DNA of 64,000 nt from Caldilineaceae bacterium (GCA_022821545.1 JAJEDJ010000003.1:1-64000), one strand, 5' to 3'; positions 8,733 through 20,659 are shown, counted from the first letter of the stretch. Numbers and translations: made by a program. Notes: generated from the sequence alone by a model not told the origin.

Positions 8733-10097
8733 ATGAAAAACAGCTTGACCATCACCGGCATTTTGCTCATTTCACTGCTGTTGGCGGCCTGTTCACCGGT
8801 GCCTGCGCAGGAACCGATGGCCGCGCAGGATGGGGCGAGTGAGGCTATGCAGGCAGAGGAGGCTGCTCCGCCGGAAGCGCCGATGGAAATCGCGTGCGAG
8901 AACAGTTACGAGGGTGAAAGCCTGGTCGTTTACCAGCAGGCAGGTCTGACCGGACCGCTGGCAACGCTCATGGGAACCGGCTTTATCAGCGCCACGCAGG
9001 ACGCGATTGAGCAGATCAATGCGGAGGGCGGCGTCTGCGGTGTGATGTTGAGTGTCCGCATAGAGGATACACAGTACGTGCTCGAGCAGGAAATTCAGGT
9101 CTATGAGCAGTTCCGCGCGGAGGATCCCAAGCCCTTGTTTATCACGACGGCCAACAGCGCAGCGACGATCGCGCTCAAGGACCGCGTGGTTGAAGACGAA
9201 ATCGTCAATCTCGCCACCGGTGTGCATACGCAGTCGATCTACGACCCGCCGAACGGCTACACGGTCGGAATGGTGCCGATCTACTCCGACCAGTTCGCGG
9301 GCTTTCTGCAGTTCGTGCATAGCAACTGGGCGGAGATCAAGCCTGAAGGCGCGGGAGACAGCATCACCGTCGGCGTTATCGGTTGGGCGAACGCCTTCGG
9401 GGCCGGCGCGACCACGCCGGAATCACTGGCTTTCGCCGAGTCCTTGGGAATCACGGTCCTGCCGCTTGAGGAGCAGCCGGTCGACCCGTCCGCTGACGTT
9501 ACCGGTCAGCTGCAGAACCTTCTGGTCAACGGCGCCAATGTCATCTATATGCAGTCCCTGTCGTTCAGCATCGTCCAGGTTATCAGCACCCTGCACGCAA
9601 TGGGCTTTTACGATCAGGTGGTGCTGGGCAGCGTGAACTGGGGCATGAACCGCGACGTACTCAACATCCTGGGCGAGAATGCGCCGCTTGCCGCCGGCTA
9701 CTACGGAGTATTCCCCTACCTGTGGTGGACCGACACCGATGCGCCGGGCGTGCAGCAGGCCCTGGAGACTTTCGCGGCCAAGGGATACCCTGAACATGAT
9801 AAGGCGTTCACGTACCTGCTCCTCTACAGCGCAATGTTCGGGATCGCGGACGTGCTGACGGTGGCGTTGAACAATGTCGGTTTCGACGGCCTGAACGGCG
9901 CCGAGTTCTTGAAGGCGATGCAGCAGATGGGGACAATCAGCGCGGCCGGCGTGTTTGAGATGAATGTGGAAGGAAGCAACCGGGCCCCGAACAAGGCCCA
10001 GGTTCGGCAGGCCCGGATTTTGGAGGACGGCAGTATCGACTTCGTCGTCGTTCAGGACTTCGTGACCTTGCCGGACACGCGGCCGGCGTCAGAATAG
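8733..10097 (+). CDS. HAAT-type ABC transporter substrate-binding lipoprotein
   Basis: A 454-residue periplasmic-binding-protein type I (LivK-like). The ATG at 8733 is chosen because it follows GGAGAGGAGAG and opens a lipoprotein signal peptide ending in the lipobox LLAAC with Cys20. A frame-open extension upstream to 8661 overlaps livM and lacks a ribosome-binding site. After an Ala/Glu/Pro-rich tether, the mature domain begins near residue 60 with GESLVVYQQAGLTGPLATL. It is longer than classic LivK (about 350-370), in line with ligands other than branched-chain amino acids. With the adjacent acyl-CoA synthetase this points to an organic or aromatic acid, but that is inference. Confidence 0.9.
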   Translation: MKNSLTITGILLISLLLAACSPVPAQEPMAAQDGASEAMQAEEAAPPEAPMEIACENSYEGESLVVYQQAGLTGPLATLMGTGFISATQDAIEQINAEGGVCGVMLSVRIEDTQYVLEQEIQVYEQFRAEDPKPLFITTANSAATIALKDRVVEDEIVNLATGVHTQSIYDPPNGYTVGMVPIYSDQFAGFLQFVHSNWAEIKPEGAGDSITVGVIGWANAFGAGATTPESLAFAESLGITVLPLEEQPVDPSADVTGQLQNLLVNGANVIYMQSLSFSIVQVISTLHAMGFYDQVVLGSVNWGMNRDVLNILGENAPLAAGYYGVFPYLWWTDTDAPGVQQALETFAAKGYPEHDKAFTYLLLYSAMFGIADVLTVALNNVGFDGLNGAEFLKAMQQMGTISAAGVFEMNVEGSNRAPNKAQVRQARILEDGSIDFVVVQDFVTLPDTRPASE

Positions 10098-10163
10098 CCG
10101 CGGTGGTCAGTTTCCAATAGCCGGTGGCCGCCGGAGGCTGCGGTCACCGGCGCCTTCGCGTTT

Positions 10164-10961
10164 ATGTTGCAGATCAACAATATCGAAGTTGTCTATAGTG
10201 ATGTAATCCTGGTGCTGCGGGGCATTTCGCTGACGGTGCCGGAGAAGCGGATCGTCTCGCTGTTGGGCGCCAACGGAGCGGGCAAATCGACGACGCTGAA
10301 GGCGATCTCGGGCCTGCTGCGCACCCAGCAGGGAGAGGTCACGCGCGGGAGCATCGAGTGGAATGGCGAGCGGATCGACGGTAAATCGCCCGACGAGATC
10401 GTTCAGATGGGGATTGTGCAGTTGCTGGAGGGGCGCAGGCTTTTTGAGCATCTGACGGTGGAGGAGAACCTGCGCACGGGCGCGATATTCCGCAGGACAA
10501 GCGACGCGGTCTTACGGAGGGACCTGGACGAGGTTTACGGCTTTTTCCCTCGCCTGGCGGAGTTCCGCGGCCGCACGGCCGGCTTCCTGTCGGGCGGCGA
10601 ACAGCAGATGGTGGTGATTGGCCGGGCGCTGATGGCGAAGCCCAGGCTGATGCTTCTGGACGAACCGAGCCTGGGGCTGGCTCCTTTGCTGGTGCAGTCG
10701 ATCTTCGAGGTGATCCGGCGCATCAACAAGGAGTCGGGAGTCTCGATGCTGCTGGTCGAGCAGAACGCGAACGTGGCGCTGCGCTCAGCTTCCCATGCCT
10801 ATGTGATGGAGACGGGGCGGATTGTGCTGGACGGGCCGGCGGAGCAGCTGGCCGAAAACGCCGATATCAAGGAGTTCTACCTGGGCCTGACGCAGGTGGG
10901 CGGGCGCAAGAGCTACCGGGACGTAAAGCACTACAAGCGCCGCAAACGCTGGCTGGGGTGA
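10164..10961 (+). CDS. livF: HAAT-type ABC transporter ATP-binding protein LivF
   Basis: A 265-residue ATPase closing the transporter operon. It has Walker A GANGAGKST near residue 37, signature LSGGEQQMVVIGRALM near 143-158, Walker B LMLLDEPSLGLAP near 165 and switch LVEQN. The motif GIVQLLEGRRLFEHLTVEEN is diagnostic of LivF. About 25 C-terminal residues beyond the usual end are basic (YKRRKRWLG). It lies 66 bases after the binding-protein gene. The complete set LivG, acyl-CoA synthetase, LivH, LivM, LivK-like, LivF occupies 3913-10961. Confidence 0.92.
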   Translation: MLQINNIEVVYSDVILVLRGISLTVPEKRIVSLLGANGAGKSTTLKAISGLLRTQQGEVTRGSIEWNGERIDGKSPDEIVQMGIVQLLEGRRLFEHLTVEENLRTGAIFRRTSDAVLRRDLDEVYGFFPRLAEFRGRTAGFLSGGEQQMVVIGRALMAKPRLMLLDEPSLGLAPLLVQSIFEVIRRINKESGVSMLLVEQNANVALRSASHAYVMETGRIVLDGPAEQLAENADIKEFYLGLTQVGGRKSYRDVKHYKRRKRWLG

Positions 10962-11000
10962 AACTGCACAAGCTAAACTGCAATAGCTAGTGGTTAGTAA

Positions 11001-11975
11001 TCAGTGTTCGGCGGGGCGCCAGCCGAGGGCCGGCGCAACCTCCTTGGCGACCTGTTCGAGCATCTCGAGGATTCTTTCGAGAGGTGGATGAATGGGGTCG
11101 AATTGGAGGATCAAGTCTGTCGTGTAGGGTAGGACGCGGTCGGCGACCAAACGGGCCGCAACGTCCTCCGGAGCTCCGTAGGCGATGTGAGTGCGCTGGC
11201 AGAAGCCTTCGGGGGTGAGATCGGGCGGGATGCCTCCCATCGCGTATTTTTCGATCTGGCTCAGGGCGTCCTTGCGGTCGCTGCCCAGGTAGATGCCGCG
11301 TGAGAGGCCGACGCGGGGCGGCAAGGGGCGCTCGCCCCAGGCCTCGCGAAAGGCGACCGCAACCGGCTCCTGCTCCTGGCCCGCCGCCTGTTCCTCGCTG
11401 CCGACAAAGCGGCTGAGCAGGAGGCCGGCGTCGTTTTGGGCCGCGTACTGTGCGCCGCGAATGCTGAGCGCGCTCAGCCAGAGGCGGTCGCCCAGCGTGG
11501 GGGCGGGTGGGCGCAGGCGTTGATTGTCCTCTCCCAGCGTTTCGCCGGCGAGCGCTCTCTTCAGCGTCATGAGAGCCTCGGTGGTGCGCTGGTGACGGCT
11601 GTCAATGGCCACTCCGAAGGCTTCGAATTCGTCGGCGTCGCTGCCGCTGCCGACGCCCAACTCCAGGCGTCCGTTGCTGATCGTATCGACGACGGCGGCG
11701 TCTTCGGCGACGCGCAGGGGATGCTCAAAGGGAAGTACGATGATCGAGGTGCCGAGACGCAGCCGCCGTGTGCGTTGGGCGACCGCCGCCAGGAACGGGA
11801 ATGGGGAGGGTAACATGCCGCCCAGGTCTTTGAAATGGTGCTGGGCGACCCACACGGCGTCAAAGCCCAGCCGGTCGGCGGCGTCAAAGATCTCCAGGTT
11901 TTCCCGGTAGGCCCGCTCAGCGTCTGCGCGCCCGCGCAGATGGCTTAGAAAGCCGAGGCGAAAGGGATTCGGCAT
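11001..11975 (-). CDS. LLM class flavin-dependent oxidoreductase
   Basis: A 324-residue luciferase-like monooxygenase-family protein (TIM barrel, FMN or F420). The ATG at 11975-11973 is preferred: GAGGAA lies 8 bases upstream and homologs begin with the PFRLGFLSHL strand. The frame stays open upstream to 12047 but overlaps the preceding gene. Visible family features are GFDAVWVAQHHF, LRLGTSIIVLPFEHPLRVAED and the GVGSGSDADEFEAFGV stretch. Substrates of this large family range from alkanesulfonates to F420-dependent reductions and cannot be predicted here. It follows the PLP dehydratase gene with a 25-base gap, likely one transcript. Confidence 0.85.
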   Translation of the reverse strand: MPNPFRLGFLSHLRGRADAERAYRENLEIFDAADRLGFDAVWVAQHHFKDLGGMLPSPFPFLAAVAQRTRRLRLGTSIIVLPFEHPLRVAEDAAVVDTISNGRLELGVGSGSDADEFEAFGVAIDSRHQRTTEALMTLKRALAGETLGEDNQRLRPPAPTLGDRLWLSALSIRGAQYAAQNDAGLLLSRFVGSEEQAAGQEQEPVAVAFREAWGERPLPPRVGLSRGIYLGSDRKDALSQIEKYAMGGIPPDLTPEGFCQRTHIAYGAPEDVAARLVADRVLPYTTDLILQFDPIHPPLERILEMLEQVAKEVAPALGWRPAEH

Positions 11976-12000
11976 AGGTAATTTCCTCGCAGTATCCTCT

Positions 12001-12978
<978 letters not shown>

Positions 12979-13244
12979 GCCGGCGGGGCGCCGCTGTACA
13001 TTCTCCGAATCTGTATACTTCGCAGCGCCGTTTGTCTGCTGGCGACCGGGCGACGCAGCCATTTGAATCCGTAATCCTTGGCTTGTTCGGGAACAATGGG
13101 CCTGCTGGTGTGCTACAATAGGAAGTTGTGCAGTTTGACATCATTCTATCATATTCCTCCCAACCGGCCCGCCCAGGGCCAATTCTGGAACCTGGCAGGG
13201 AAAGATAACGAATGCGTGTTGGGGGCAGGAGGCGCTGTCCAACT

Positions 13245-14039
13245 ATGCGAATAGCAATTCTCTCAGACATTCACGGCAACTGCGTGGCGCTGGACGCGGT
13301 CCTTACCGATATTGAATCCGACGATCGGGAAGCCGTTGACGAGTACTGGATTTTGGGTGATCTGGCGGCGGCGGGGGCACAGCCGTTGGAGGTGATGGAG
13401 CGGGTGCTCAGCCTGAACAACGCCCGCATCGTGCGGGGAAATTCGGAGCGCTATCTGACGACGGGAGCGAGGCCGCTGGCGACGCCGGTGGAGGAAATGA
13501 CCGACCTTTCGCTGCTGCGCGACTGTATTGGGATCCTGGAATCGTTTTCGTGGACCGCGGGCGCGATGGCTGCCGGGGGCCATCTGCCCTTTATGCTGGA
13601 TCTGCCGCTGGAGCAGAGAATCACCCTGCCGAATGGCAGCCGTGCCCTGCTGGTGCATGCGTCGCCGGGAAGAGACGACGGGCACGGTTTTGTGCCCTGG
13701 TACAGCGACAGCGAGATGAGCGAACGGCTGGAGGGCTGCGATGCGGACCTCGTGTGTGTGGGCCATACGCACTGGCCGCAGAATTTCCATCTGAACGGCG
13801 TGCATGTGCTCAACCCGGGCAGTGTCGGCAACCCGCTTATCCCCAGCCTGCGGGCTACTTATGTCATCATGGAGGCGGATGAGAACGGATACCGGGTGGA
13901 GCACCGGGCGGTCAACTACGACAGGAAGCTGGCCGAGGAGAAAGCATGGGAGGTGCAGCATCCCCAGGCAGGATTTATCAGCAGCTTTCTGCGGGGGGAA
14001 CGGGTGCGCTCCTGGGGTGAGCCGGAGGTCCTGAAATGA
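13245..14039 (+). CDS. Metallophosphoesterase, YfcE/MJ0936-type
   Basis: A 264-residue calcineurin-like phosphoesterase with a two-metal site. MRIAILSDIHGN gives the first Asp and His, the ILGDLAAAG strand the second Asp, and GNSERY the Asn block. The late VCVGHTHWPQNF block supplies the paired His residues. The ATG at 13245 starts directly at the first beta strand and is preferred over an in-frame start at 13212. Such proteins hydrolyse phosphodiesters or phosphomonoesters in the cytoplasm; the substrate is unknown. The stop codon overlaps the ATG of the methyltransferase gene (ATGA at 14036-14039), so the two are translationally coupled. Confidence 0.88.
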   Translation: MRIAILSDIHGNCVALDAVLTDIESDDREAVDEYWILGDLAAAGAQPLEVMERVLSLNNARIVRGNSERYLTTGARPLATPVEEMTDLSLLRDCIGILESFSWTAGAMAAGGHLPFMLDLPLEQRITLPNGSRALLVHASPGRDDGHGFVPWYSDSEMSERLEGCDADLVCVGHTHWPQNFHLNGVHVLNPGSVGNPLIPSLRATYVIMEADENGYRVEHRAVNYDRKLAEEKAWEVQHPQAGFISSFLRGERVRSWGEPEVLK

Positions 14040-14848
14040 GCGGGAGGCCCGGTCAGTTTCGCTTCGAGTACTCAAGTATCTTTCAGGACGAAAGCGTCGT
14101 GCGGGCCTACCGGTACCGCCCCCAGTATCCGGCGGCTACTTTCGACCTGCTGGTAGAACTGCTGCCGGCGAACTGCAGGCCGCGGGCGGTCCTGGACGCT
14201 GGTTGCGGGACTGGATTTGTGGCGCGGCCGCTGGCGCCGCTGGTGGACAGGTTGGATGCGGTGGACTTCTCAGTGGCGGCTATTCGGGAGGGCAAGCGGC
14301 TGCCGGGCGGAGATCATCCGGGCCTGCGCTGGATTGAAGGGCCTATCGAGTCGGCGGCTGTCGACCCGCCCTACTGTCTGATCACCGCGGGGGCGAGCTT
14401 GCACTGGTTCAATTGGGACACGGCTTTCCCGCGCTTTGCGCGGCTGCTGGCGGAGGATGGGCTGTTTGTTGCCGTGGGGATGGAACATGAGAGGCCGGAC
14501 TGGATGCGAAAGGAGCTGGGTCCGTTGTTGGCGCGCTATTCGATGAACAAGGATTTTGCGCCCTACAGTGCGGCGGGGATTCTGGCTGAGCTGGAGGAGC
14601 GGGGACTGTTCCGGCTGATGGGCGGCGCGCAGACCGACGTGATCGAATGGCGGCAGCCTGTCGGCGAGTGGGTGGAGAGCATCCATGCCCGCAACGGCTT
14701 TTCACGGGATCGGATGGACCCGAAGGAGGCGGCAGAGGCTGACGCGCTGTTCGCTGAGATCGCGACGCGCCATACCGATGGTGGGGACGGCATGATTACG
14801 CATCGGTACGCCGGCACGCTGCTGTGGGGGCGCCCGCTACCAGGGTAA
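14036..14848 (+). CDS. Class I SAM-dependent methyltransferase
   Basis: A 270-residue Rossmann methyltransferase. Motif I is VLDAGCGTGFVARPL near residues 53-67, followed by an acidic strand end (DRLDAVDFSVAAI). Motif IV is the YCLITAGASLHWF stretch near 120, where the GASLHW arrangement resembles the ubiquinone/menaquinone and Tam-like groups. The target could be a small molecule such as a carboxylate; nothing identifies it. It overlaps the phosphoesterase gene by four bases and converges on the HerA-like gene with only about 22 bases between the stops. Confidence 0.85.
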   Translation: MSGRPGQFRFEYSSIFQDESVVRAYRYRPQYPAATFDLLVELLPANCRPRAVLDAGCGTGFVARPLAPLVDRLDAVDFSVAAIREGKRLPGGDHPGLRWIEGPIESAAVDPPYCLITAGASLHWFNWDTAFPRFARLLAEDGLFVAVGMEHERPDWMRKELGPLLARYSMNKDFAPYSAAGILAELEERGLFRLMGGAQTDVIEWRQPVGEWVESIHARNGFSRDRMDPKEAAEADALFAEIATRHTDGGDGMITHRYAGTLLWGRPLPG

Positions 14849-14870
14849 CAATTCGCCGGCGTGAGCGGAA

Positions 14871-16535
<1,665 letters not shown>

Positions 16536-16579
16536 GGTTGGTTGCGTGTGTCAGGTGGTTTCTGGGGCCGCTTCCCGGC

Positions 16580-17215
16580 TCATCCGGCCGGCTGCACGAT
16601 GGACTTCCAGGCAATATTGTTGCGCATGACCTGAAGGATGGCCTGTTCCTGGGGGACGAGAGTATCCAATCGGTCGATGATCTGGAGCAGTAGGGCAGGG
16701 ACCAGCGGACTGTTGTGGGCGAGGAGCGTAGCCGCATAGCGCAGAGTGAGGCGCCCGTTCTCGTCGCGGTGGAACTGCCTGATCTCCTCGTCAGTCAGAT
16801 TGCGTACGGTCGCGCCGACCTCGGCGGACGGCCGCGGGGTCCCCTGCTGCGGGCCGGATTTGTCTTGCCAGCCCAGGGCCAGCAGACCGACCAGAATAGC
16901 GGTCTCGTCAATCAGGTCCGGGCTGAACACGGTCTGCTCAGAGTTGGAGGTGAGCCGGGGTCCCAGGTTGGTAAAGTTTGGATTGACGAGCATTGAATTG
17001 TAGACAACGCCGATCAGGCATGGCGCGTCTGCCGTGGAGCCTTGCCCCGTGTCCGGAGAGGTTGCAGGAGGGGGAGGCAAAGAAATAGCAACGAAGGAAC
17101 CGAAGGCGTAGGCGTCCGGCGGCGGCCGCCGCTCCCTTTCCAGAGGGCCGTAGAGCCGGCAGACGTAGTCGATATGCGAATTTGAGTTGACGATCACGCC
17201 GATCTGCTCTGTCAT
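16580..17215 (-). CDS. HAS-barrel-like partner protein of the HerA ATPase
   Basis: A 211-residue protein with no recognised catalytic motif. It begins MTEQIGVIVNSNSHIDYVCR, continues with a YAFGSFVAI strand after a Pro/Arg linker, and then has IGVVYNSMLVNPNF. This beta pattern resembles the HAS-barrel seen at the N-terminus of HerA ATPases. The C-terminal half is helical (LTLRYAATLLAHN ... LQIIDRLDTLVPQEQAIL). The ATG at 17215 is chosen over an in-frame TTG four codons upstream. It lies directly upstream of the HerA-like gene on the same strand, so a role as assembly partner or cofactor is likely but inferred. Confidence 0.6.
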   Translation of the reverse strand: MTEQIGVIVNSNSHIDYVCRLYGPLERERRPPPDAYAFGSFVAISLPPPPATSPDTGQGSTADAPCLIGVVYNSMLVNPNFTNLGPRLTSNSEQTVFSPDLIDETAILVGLLALGWQDKSGPQQGTPRPSAEVGATVRNLTDEEIRQFHRDENGRLTLRYAATLLAHNSPLVPALLLQIIDRLDTLVPQEQAILQVMRNNIAWKSIVQPAG

Positions 17216-17326
17216 ATGTATATTCAATCGGAGTGCTTGTTCGATGGCAAATCTCGGCAGGAATGTGTCTGCAAGATGGGCAGGTGGGTGGAGCGGAACG
17301 ACCGGCAGCTGGCGGGCGGGCAGCCG

Positions 17327-18199
17327 CTAGCGACCGCCCATACCGGAGAGGGTAATTCCTTCGACAAAGCGTTTCTGGGCGAAGACATAGACCAACAGCA
17401 CCGGCAGCAGTGCGATCACGGAGCCCGCCATGAGGAGGTGCCAGTCCGTGTTGTACTGACCCCGGAAGGTGGCCAGGCCGACCGGAATCGTGCGGGTGGC
17501 GTGAGAGTTGGAGACGACCAGCGGCCAGAGGAAGTCGTTCCACGAGCCGAGGAAAACGAAAATCGTCAATGCGGCCAGCACGGGCCCGCTCAGAGGCATG
17601 ATCACCTGGCCCCAGATGCGGAAGGAGGAGGCGCCGTCCATACGTGCGGCCTCGTCCAGTTCGGCGGGGATGCCGCGGAAGTACTGACGGAGCAGAAAGA
17701 CGGCAAATACGGAAAAGGCAGTGGGGACGATAAGAGCGTAAAAGGTGTCGAACCAGCGCAGGAAGCGGATGAGGATGAAGTTGGGGATCATCGTCACATG
17801 GAACGGGATCATCAGCGTCGCCAGGTAGACGAGAAAGAGGGCCTCGCGGCCGCGGAAGCGCAGGCGGGCGAAGGCGAAGGCGGCCAGCGAAGAGGTGAGG
17901 ATCTGAAGGGTCGTCACACTCACGGCCACGAAGAGGCTGTTCAAATAGAAACGCCCGAAAGGCATCGCCTGCACTGTGTCCAGGTAGTTCCGCCAGACGA
18001 CAGGGTCGGGAACGAGGGAGGGAGGGTAGGTGAAGATCTGCGGCGGCGACTTCAGTGAGGTTGCCAGCATCCAGCCGAAGGGCAGCAGCATGGCGACACT
18101 GCCCAGGATCAAGGCGGCATGAAGCGCAAGGTACCCCACTTTGAAAGTCGGGCCTGGCGCGGCGCCCGGGCGGATAGAGGCAGGCGTGGTTGTGGTCAC
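17327..18199 (-). CDS. Sugar ABC transporter permease, MalG/UgpE type
   Basis: A 290-residue inner-membrane permease of the carbohydrate uptake CUT1 class, with about six hydrophobic helices. The cytoplasmic EAA motif that contacts the ATPase is EAARMDGASSFRIWGQVIMP near residues 182-201. The GTG start at 18199 overlaps the stop of the upstream permease by four bases (GTGA), so the pair is translationally coupled. The protein ends in LSGMGGR, the usual C-terminal tail of this class (GLTAGAVKG in others). The transported sugar is unknown. Confidence 0.92.
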   Translation of the reverse strand: MTTTTPASIRPGAAPGPTFKVGYLALHAALILGSVAMLLPFGWMLATSLKSPPQIFTYPPSLVPDPVVWRNYLDTVQAMPFGRFYLNSLFVAVSVTTLQILTSSLAAFAFARLRFRGREALFLVYLATLMIPFHVTMIPNFILIRFLRWFDTFYALIVPTAFSVFAVFLLRQYFRGIPAELDEAARMDGASSFRIWGQVIMPLSGPVLAALTIFVFLGSWNDFLWPLVVSNSHATRTIPVGLATFRGQYNTDWHLLMAGSVIALLPVLLVYVFAQKRFVEGITLSGMGGR

Positions 18200-19149
18200 G
18201 AATCCTCGCCCGCTTCGTAGTGTACCCAGCGTCTTTGCAGGCGCGTCTGCACGAGGGTAAAGATAAAGATGAAGATAAACAGCACCCAGGCGACGGCCGC
18301 TCCTCTCCCCATCCGTTGGAATTCGAAGGCCATTTGGTAGATATAGTAAACGATCGTCAGCGTGGCCTGGGCCGGGCCACCCTGCGTCATGACAAACGCC
18401 TCGCTGAAAAGCTGGAAGGCGCCGATCATCTGGATGACCATAAGGAAAAAGGTGGTGGGACTGACCATGGGAAAGGTTACAGAGCGGAAGCGTTGCCAGG
18501 CGCTTGCGCCGTCGACCTTGGCGGCATCGTAAAGTTCAGCCGGTACGCCTTGCAGGGCGGCCAGGTAGATAACCATGGTAAAGCCGGTGTTCTTCCACAG
18601 GGTCAGGATTACGACCGCCGGTTTTGCCCAATCCGGATCGTTGAGCCAGTCCGGCGGGCGGATGGGAAGGCCGGTCTTCGAACCCAGTTCCCAGATGGCC
18701 GCAGCCAGAATGCCGAAATCGCGGTTGAAAAACCACTGAAAGACAAGGGCAGCGGCCACGATCGTCGTCACGACCGGCATGAAATAGATCAAGCGGTAGA
18801 CTTCAAGCCCGCGCAAACCCTGGTTAAGCGCCACCGCGAGCAGCAGGCCGAATGCAAGCTGAAGGGGAACGATCGTGACGATGAAGTAGAATGTATTGAA
18901 AAGGACTTTGCGAAAGACCAGGTCGCTGGCGAGAAGCTGCGTATAGTTTTTGAAGCCAACGAACTCTGGCGGGGATAGCAGAGACCACTCAAAAAGGCTG
19001 AGGGCCAGGGATGCGACCACAGGAATGGCCACAAAGATCAGAAACCCGGCAAAACTGGGCAGCAGAAACAGGTAGGCTTCCCACTGCTGGTCCGGCTGGT
19101 AGCGCCGCCAGCGCGGCAGAGAGCTATGGGAGGATGTGGACGCAGTCAT
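18196..19149 (-). CDS. Sugar ABC transporter permease, MalF/UgpA type
   Basis: A 317-residue CUT1 permease. An N-terminal cytoplasmic tail is followed by LFLLPSFAGFLIFVAIPVVA and about five further helices. The EAA loop is YDAAKVDGASAWQRFRSVTF near residue 220. It pairs with the MalG-type permease, which overlaps its end. The gene lies 93 bases downstream of the substrate-binding gene. As in many CUT1 operons no ATPase gene is present, so a shared MsmX/MalK-type ATPase elsewhere must energise the system. Confidence 0.92.
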   Translation of the reverse strand: MTASTSSHSSLPRWRRYQPDQQWEAYLFLLPSFAGFLIFVAIPVVASLALSLFEWSLLSPPEFVGFKNYTQLLASDLVFRKVLFNTFYFIVTIVPLQLAFGLLLAVALNQGLRGLEVYRLIYFMPVVTTIVAAALVFQWFFNRDFGILAAAIWELGSKTGLPIRPPDWLNDPDWAKPAVVILTLWKNTGFTMVIYLAALQGVPAELYDAAKVDGASAWQRFRSVTFPMVSPTTFFLMVIQMIGAFQLFSEAFVMTQGGPAQATLTIVYYIYQMAFEFQRMGRGAAVAWVLFIFIFIFTLVQTRLQRRWVHYEAGEDS

Positions 19150-19242
19150 GGCGTCATTGGCGCGTGGCAGGCAGCCAGTAGCCGGTCTGGTAACCGGCTA
19201 CTGGCTGCTGCTCCCGGTCGTTTGAGCCCCGGTCGTTTGAGC

Positions 19243-20589
19243 CTACTTCGGGAATCCGTTCTCTTCAAGGAAGGCGTCCACTTGCTCGCAGATGGAATTC
19301 AGTCCATCAGCGACAGAGACCTCTCCGATGAGGATCTGATCGCGACCGGGATTAATGAATGATCCGCCTATCTGGCTCCATTCGACAAAGTAGCCGATGC
19401 GACCCATGCGGGCGTTCTCACCTTCGGTGATGAAAGCCTGGCGGTTGGCCGGCGGCTGCCCACTGTTCAGGAAGGCGTCTGATTTGGCGGTGGACTGCAG
19501 GGCAGGGAGGATCTCACCGGAGGCCGTGTAGATGCGCTGGCCGCCGTTGGTGCTCTGGAGCCAGCTCAGGAAAGTCCAGGCCTCTTCCTTGTTGTCACTG
19601 AGGGCGCTCATGACCCAGGCCGCGCCGCCGGCTGCGGAGGCGCGATGGCCGTCAGCGGGAATCGGGATGACCGAGACATCGTAGTTCATGCCGGCGGCGT
19701 TGAAGGCAGAGACGCGACTGGCGTTCTGGATGATCATCGCCACCTGGCCGCTCTGGAAGACAGCGGCGTCACCACCCGCCTGGCTCATATTGGCCGGGGG
19801 CATGAAGTAGTTGTTATCGATCATGTCCTTAAAGAACTGCACGGCCTCCACCACTCCCGGCTCATTCAGAGCACAGCTGGAGGGGTTGCGCATGTCGTCC
19901 AGGGCCATGCCGCCTTTCTGCATTACCCAGATCATCCATTTGCCGCCCTCCATGCCGAGTGCATAGCGGGAGACGCGGCCGCTGTCCTCGACCACGGTCA
20001 ACTGCTCTGCTGCAGCTGCAAGATCGTCCCAGGTCCACGTGTCATCGGGGTAGGGGACGCCAACCTCGTCAAAAATGTCCTTGTTGTAGTAGAGGACCTC
20101 GAGGCCGATGTCGCGCGGGAAACCGTAAACGCTGCCATCGTACATGGCGTACTGCAGCAGAGACGGCCAGTAGTCGTCGACGTTGTAGCCGCTGGCCTCG
20201 ATCCACGGGTCGAGGTTTTCCAGCACGCCCTCGGACGCATAGTTCACGATGGGCGAGAGGAAGAGGACATCGGGAACGACCGACGAGTCACCGCTGGCCC
20301 AGAGGGTCTTGATCTTGGTGAAGTAGTCGCCCCAGGGTTCGGCCAGAATCTCGATGACAATGTCGGACTGCTCTTCCATAAAGGCATCGGCCACTGATTG
20401 ATGGGTCGCGACCTCCGCGGGGCTGCCCCACATTGCCCAGGTAATGGTTACCGGGCCTTCGTCGGCCATCTCCATGCCGCTATCAGCTGCCGGTGCTATG
20501 GGGGCGCAGGCAGAGAGAAGCAGGGCGGCCAGCGCCAGGACAATCAGCGCTTTGAAACTGAAGCGGTTCTGCCATTGTCGGTTCTGCAT
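19243..20589 (-). CDS. Sugar ABC transporter substrate-binding lipoprotein (CUT1)
   Basis: A 448-residue extracellular solute-binding protein, family 1 (MalE-like). A signal peptide with a basic start and hydrophobic core ends in the lipobox LLSAC with Cys28. Typical fold signatures are ITWAMWGSPAEVATHQSVAD, ILAEPWGDYFTKIKTLWASG, a YNKDIFDEVGVPYPDDTWTW stretch and AAGGAAWVMS. GGAGGAAACGA directly precedes the ATG at 20589, a strong ribosome-binding site fitting the first and most highly translated gene of the operon. The ligand is likely an oligosaccharide or glycerophosphodiester, not determinable here. Confidence 0.92.
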   Translation of the reverse strand: MQNRQWQNRFSFKALIVLALAALLLSACAPIAPAADSGMEMADEGPVTITWAMWGSPAEVATHQSVADAFMEEQSDIVIEILAEPWGDYFTKIKTLWASGDSSVVPDVLFLSPIVNYASEGVLENLDPWIEASGYNVDDYWPSLLQYAMYDGSVYGFPRDIGLEVLYYNKDIFDEVGVPYPDDTWTWDDLAAAAEQLTVVEDSGRVSRYALGMEGGKWMIWVMQKGGMALDDMRNPSSCALNEPGVVEAVQFFKDMIDNNYFMPPANMSQAGGDAAVFQSGQVAMIIQNASRVSAFNAAGMNYDVSVIPIPADGHRASAAGGAAWVMSALSDNKEEAWTFLSWLQSTNGGQRIYTASGEILPALQSTAKSDAFLNSGQPPANRQAFITEGENARMGRIGYFVEWSQIGGSFINPGRDQILIGEVSVADGLNSICEQVDAFLEENGFPK

Positions 20590-20636
20590 TCGTTTCCTCC
20601 CTGAATACGTCTGAAACTGCGAATGAATGGTCGGAT

Positions 20637-20659
20637 GCGCTCCCGCTCGAAAGGAGCGC
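20637..20659. promoter_or_regulatory. Inverted repeat in the leader of the sugar transporter operon
   Basis: GCGCTCC (20637-20643) and GGAGCGC (20653-20659) form a perfect 7-bp inverted repeat with a 9-base loop, 48 bases upstream of the binding-protein ATG. It could be an operator or an mRNA hairpin. I see no match to a named operator. The rest of the gap 20590-20853 shows no gene. Confidence 0.4.

Noticed and set aside
17327..20589. Missing ATPase in the sugar ABC operon as an anomaly
   Set aside because: CUT1 importers commonly share one MsmX/MalK-type ATPase encoded elsewhere, so absence here is ordinary.
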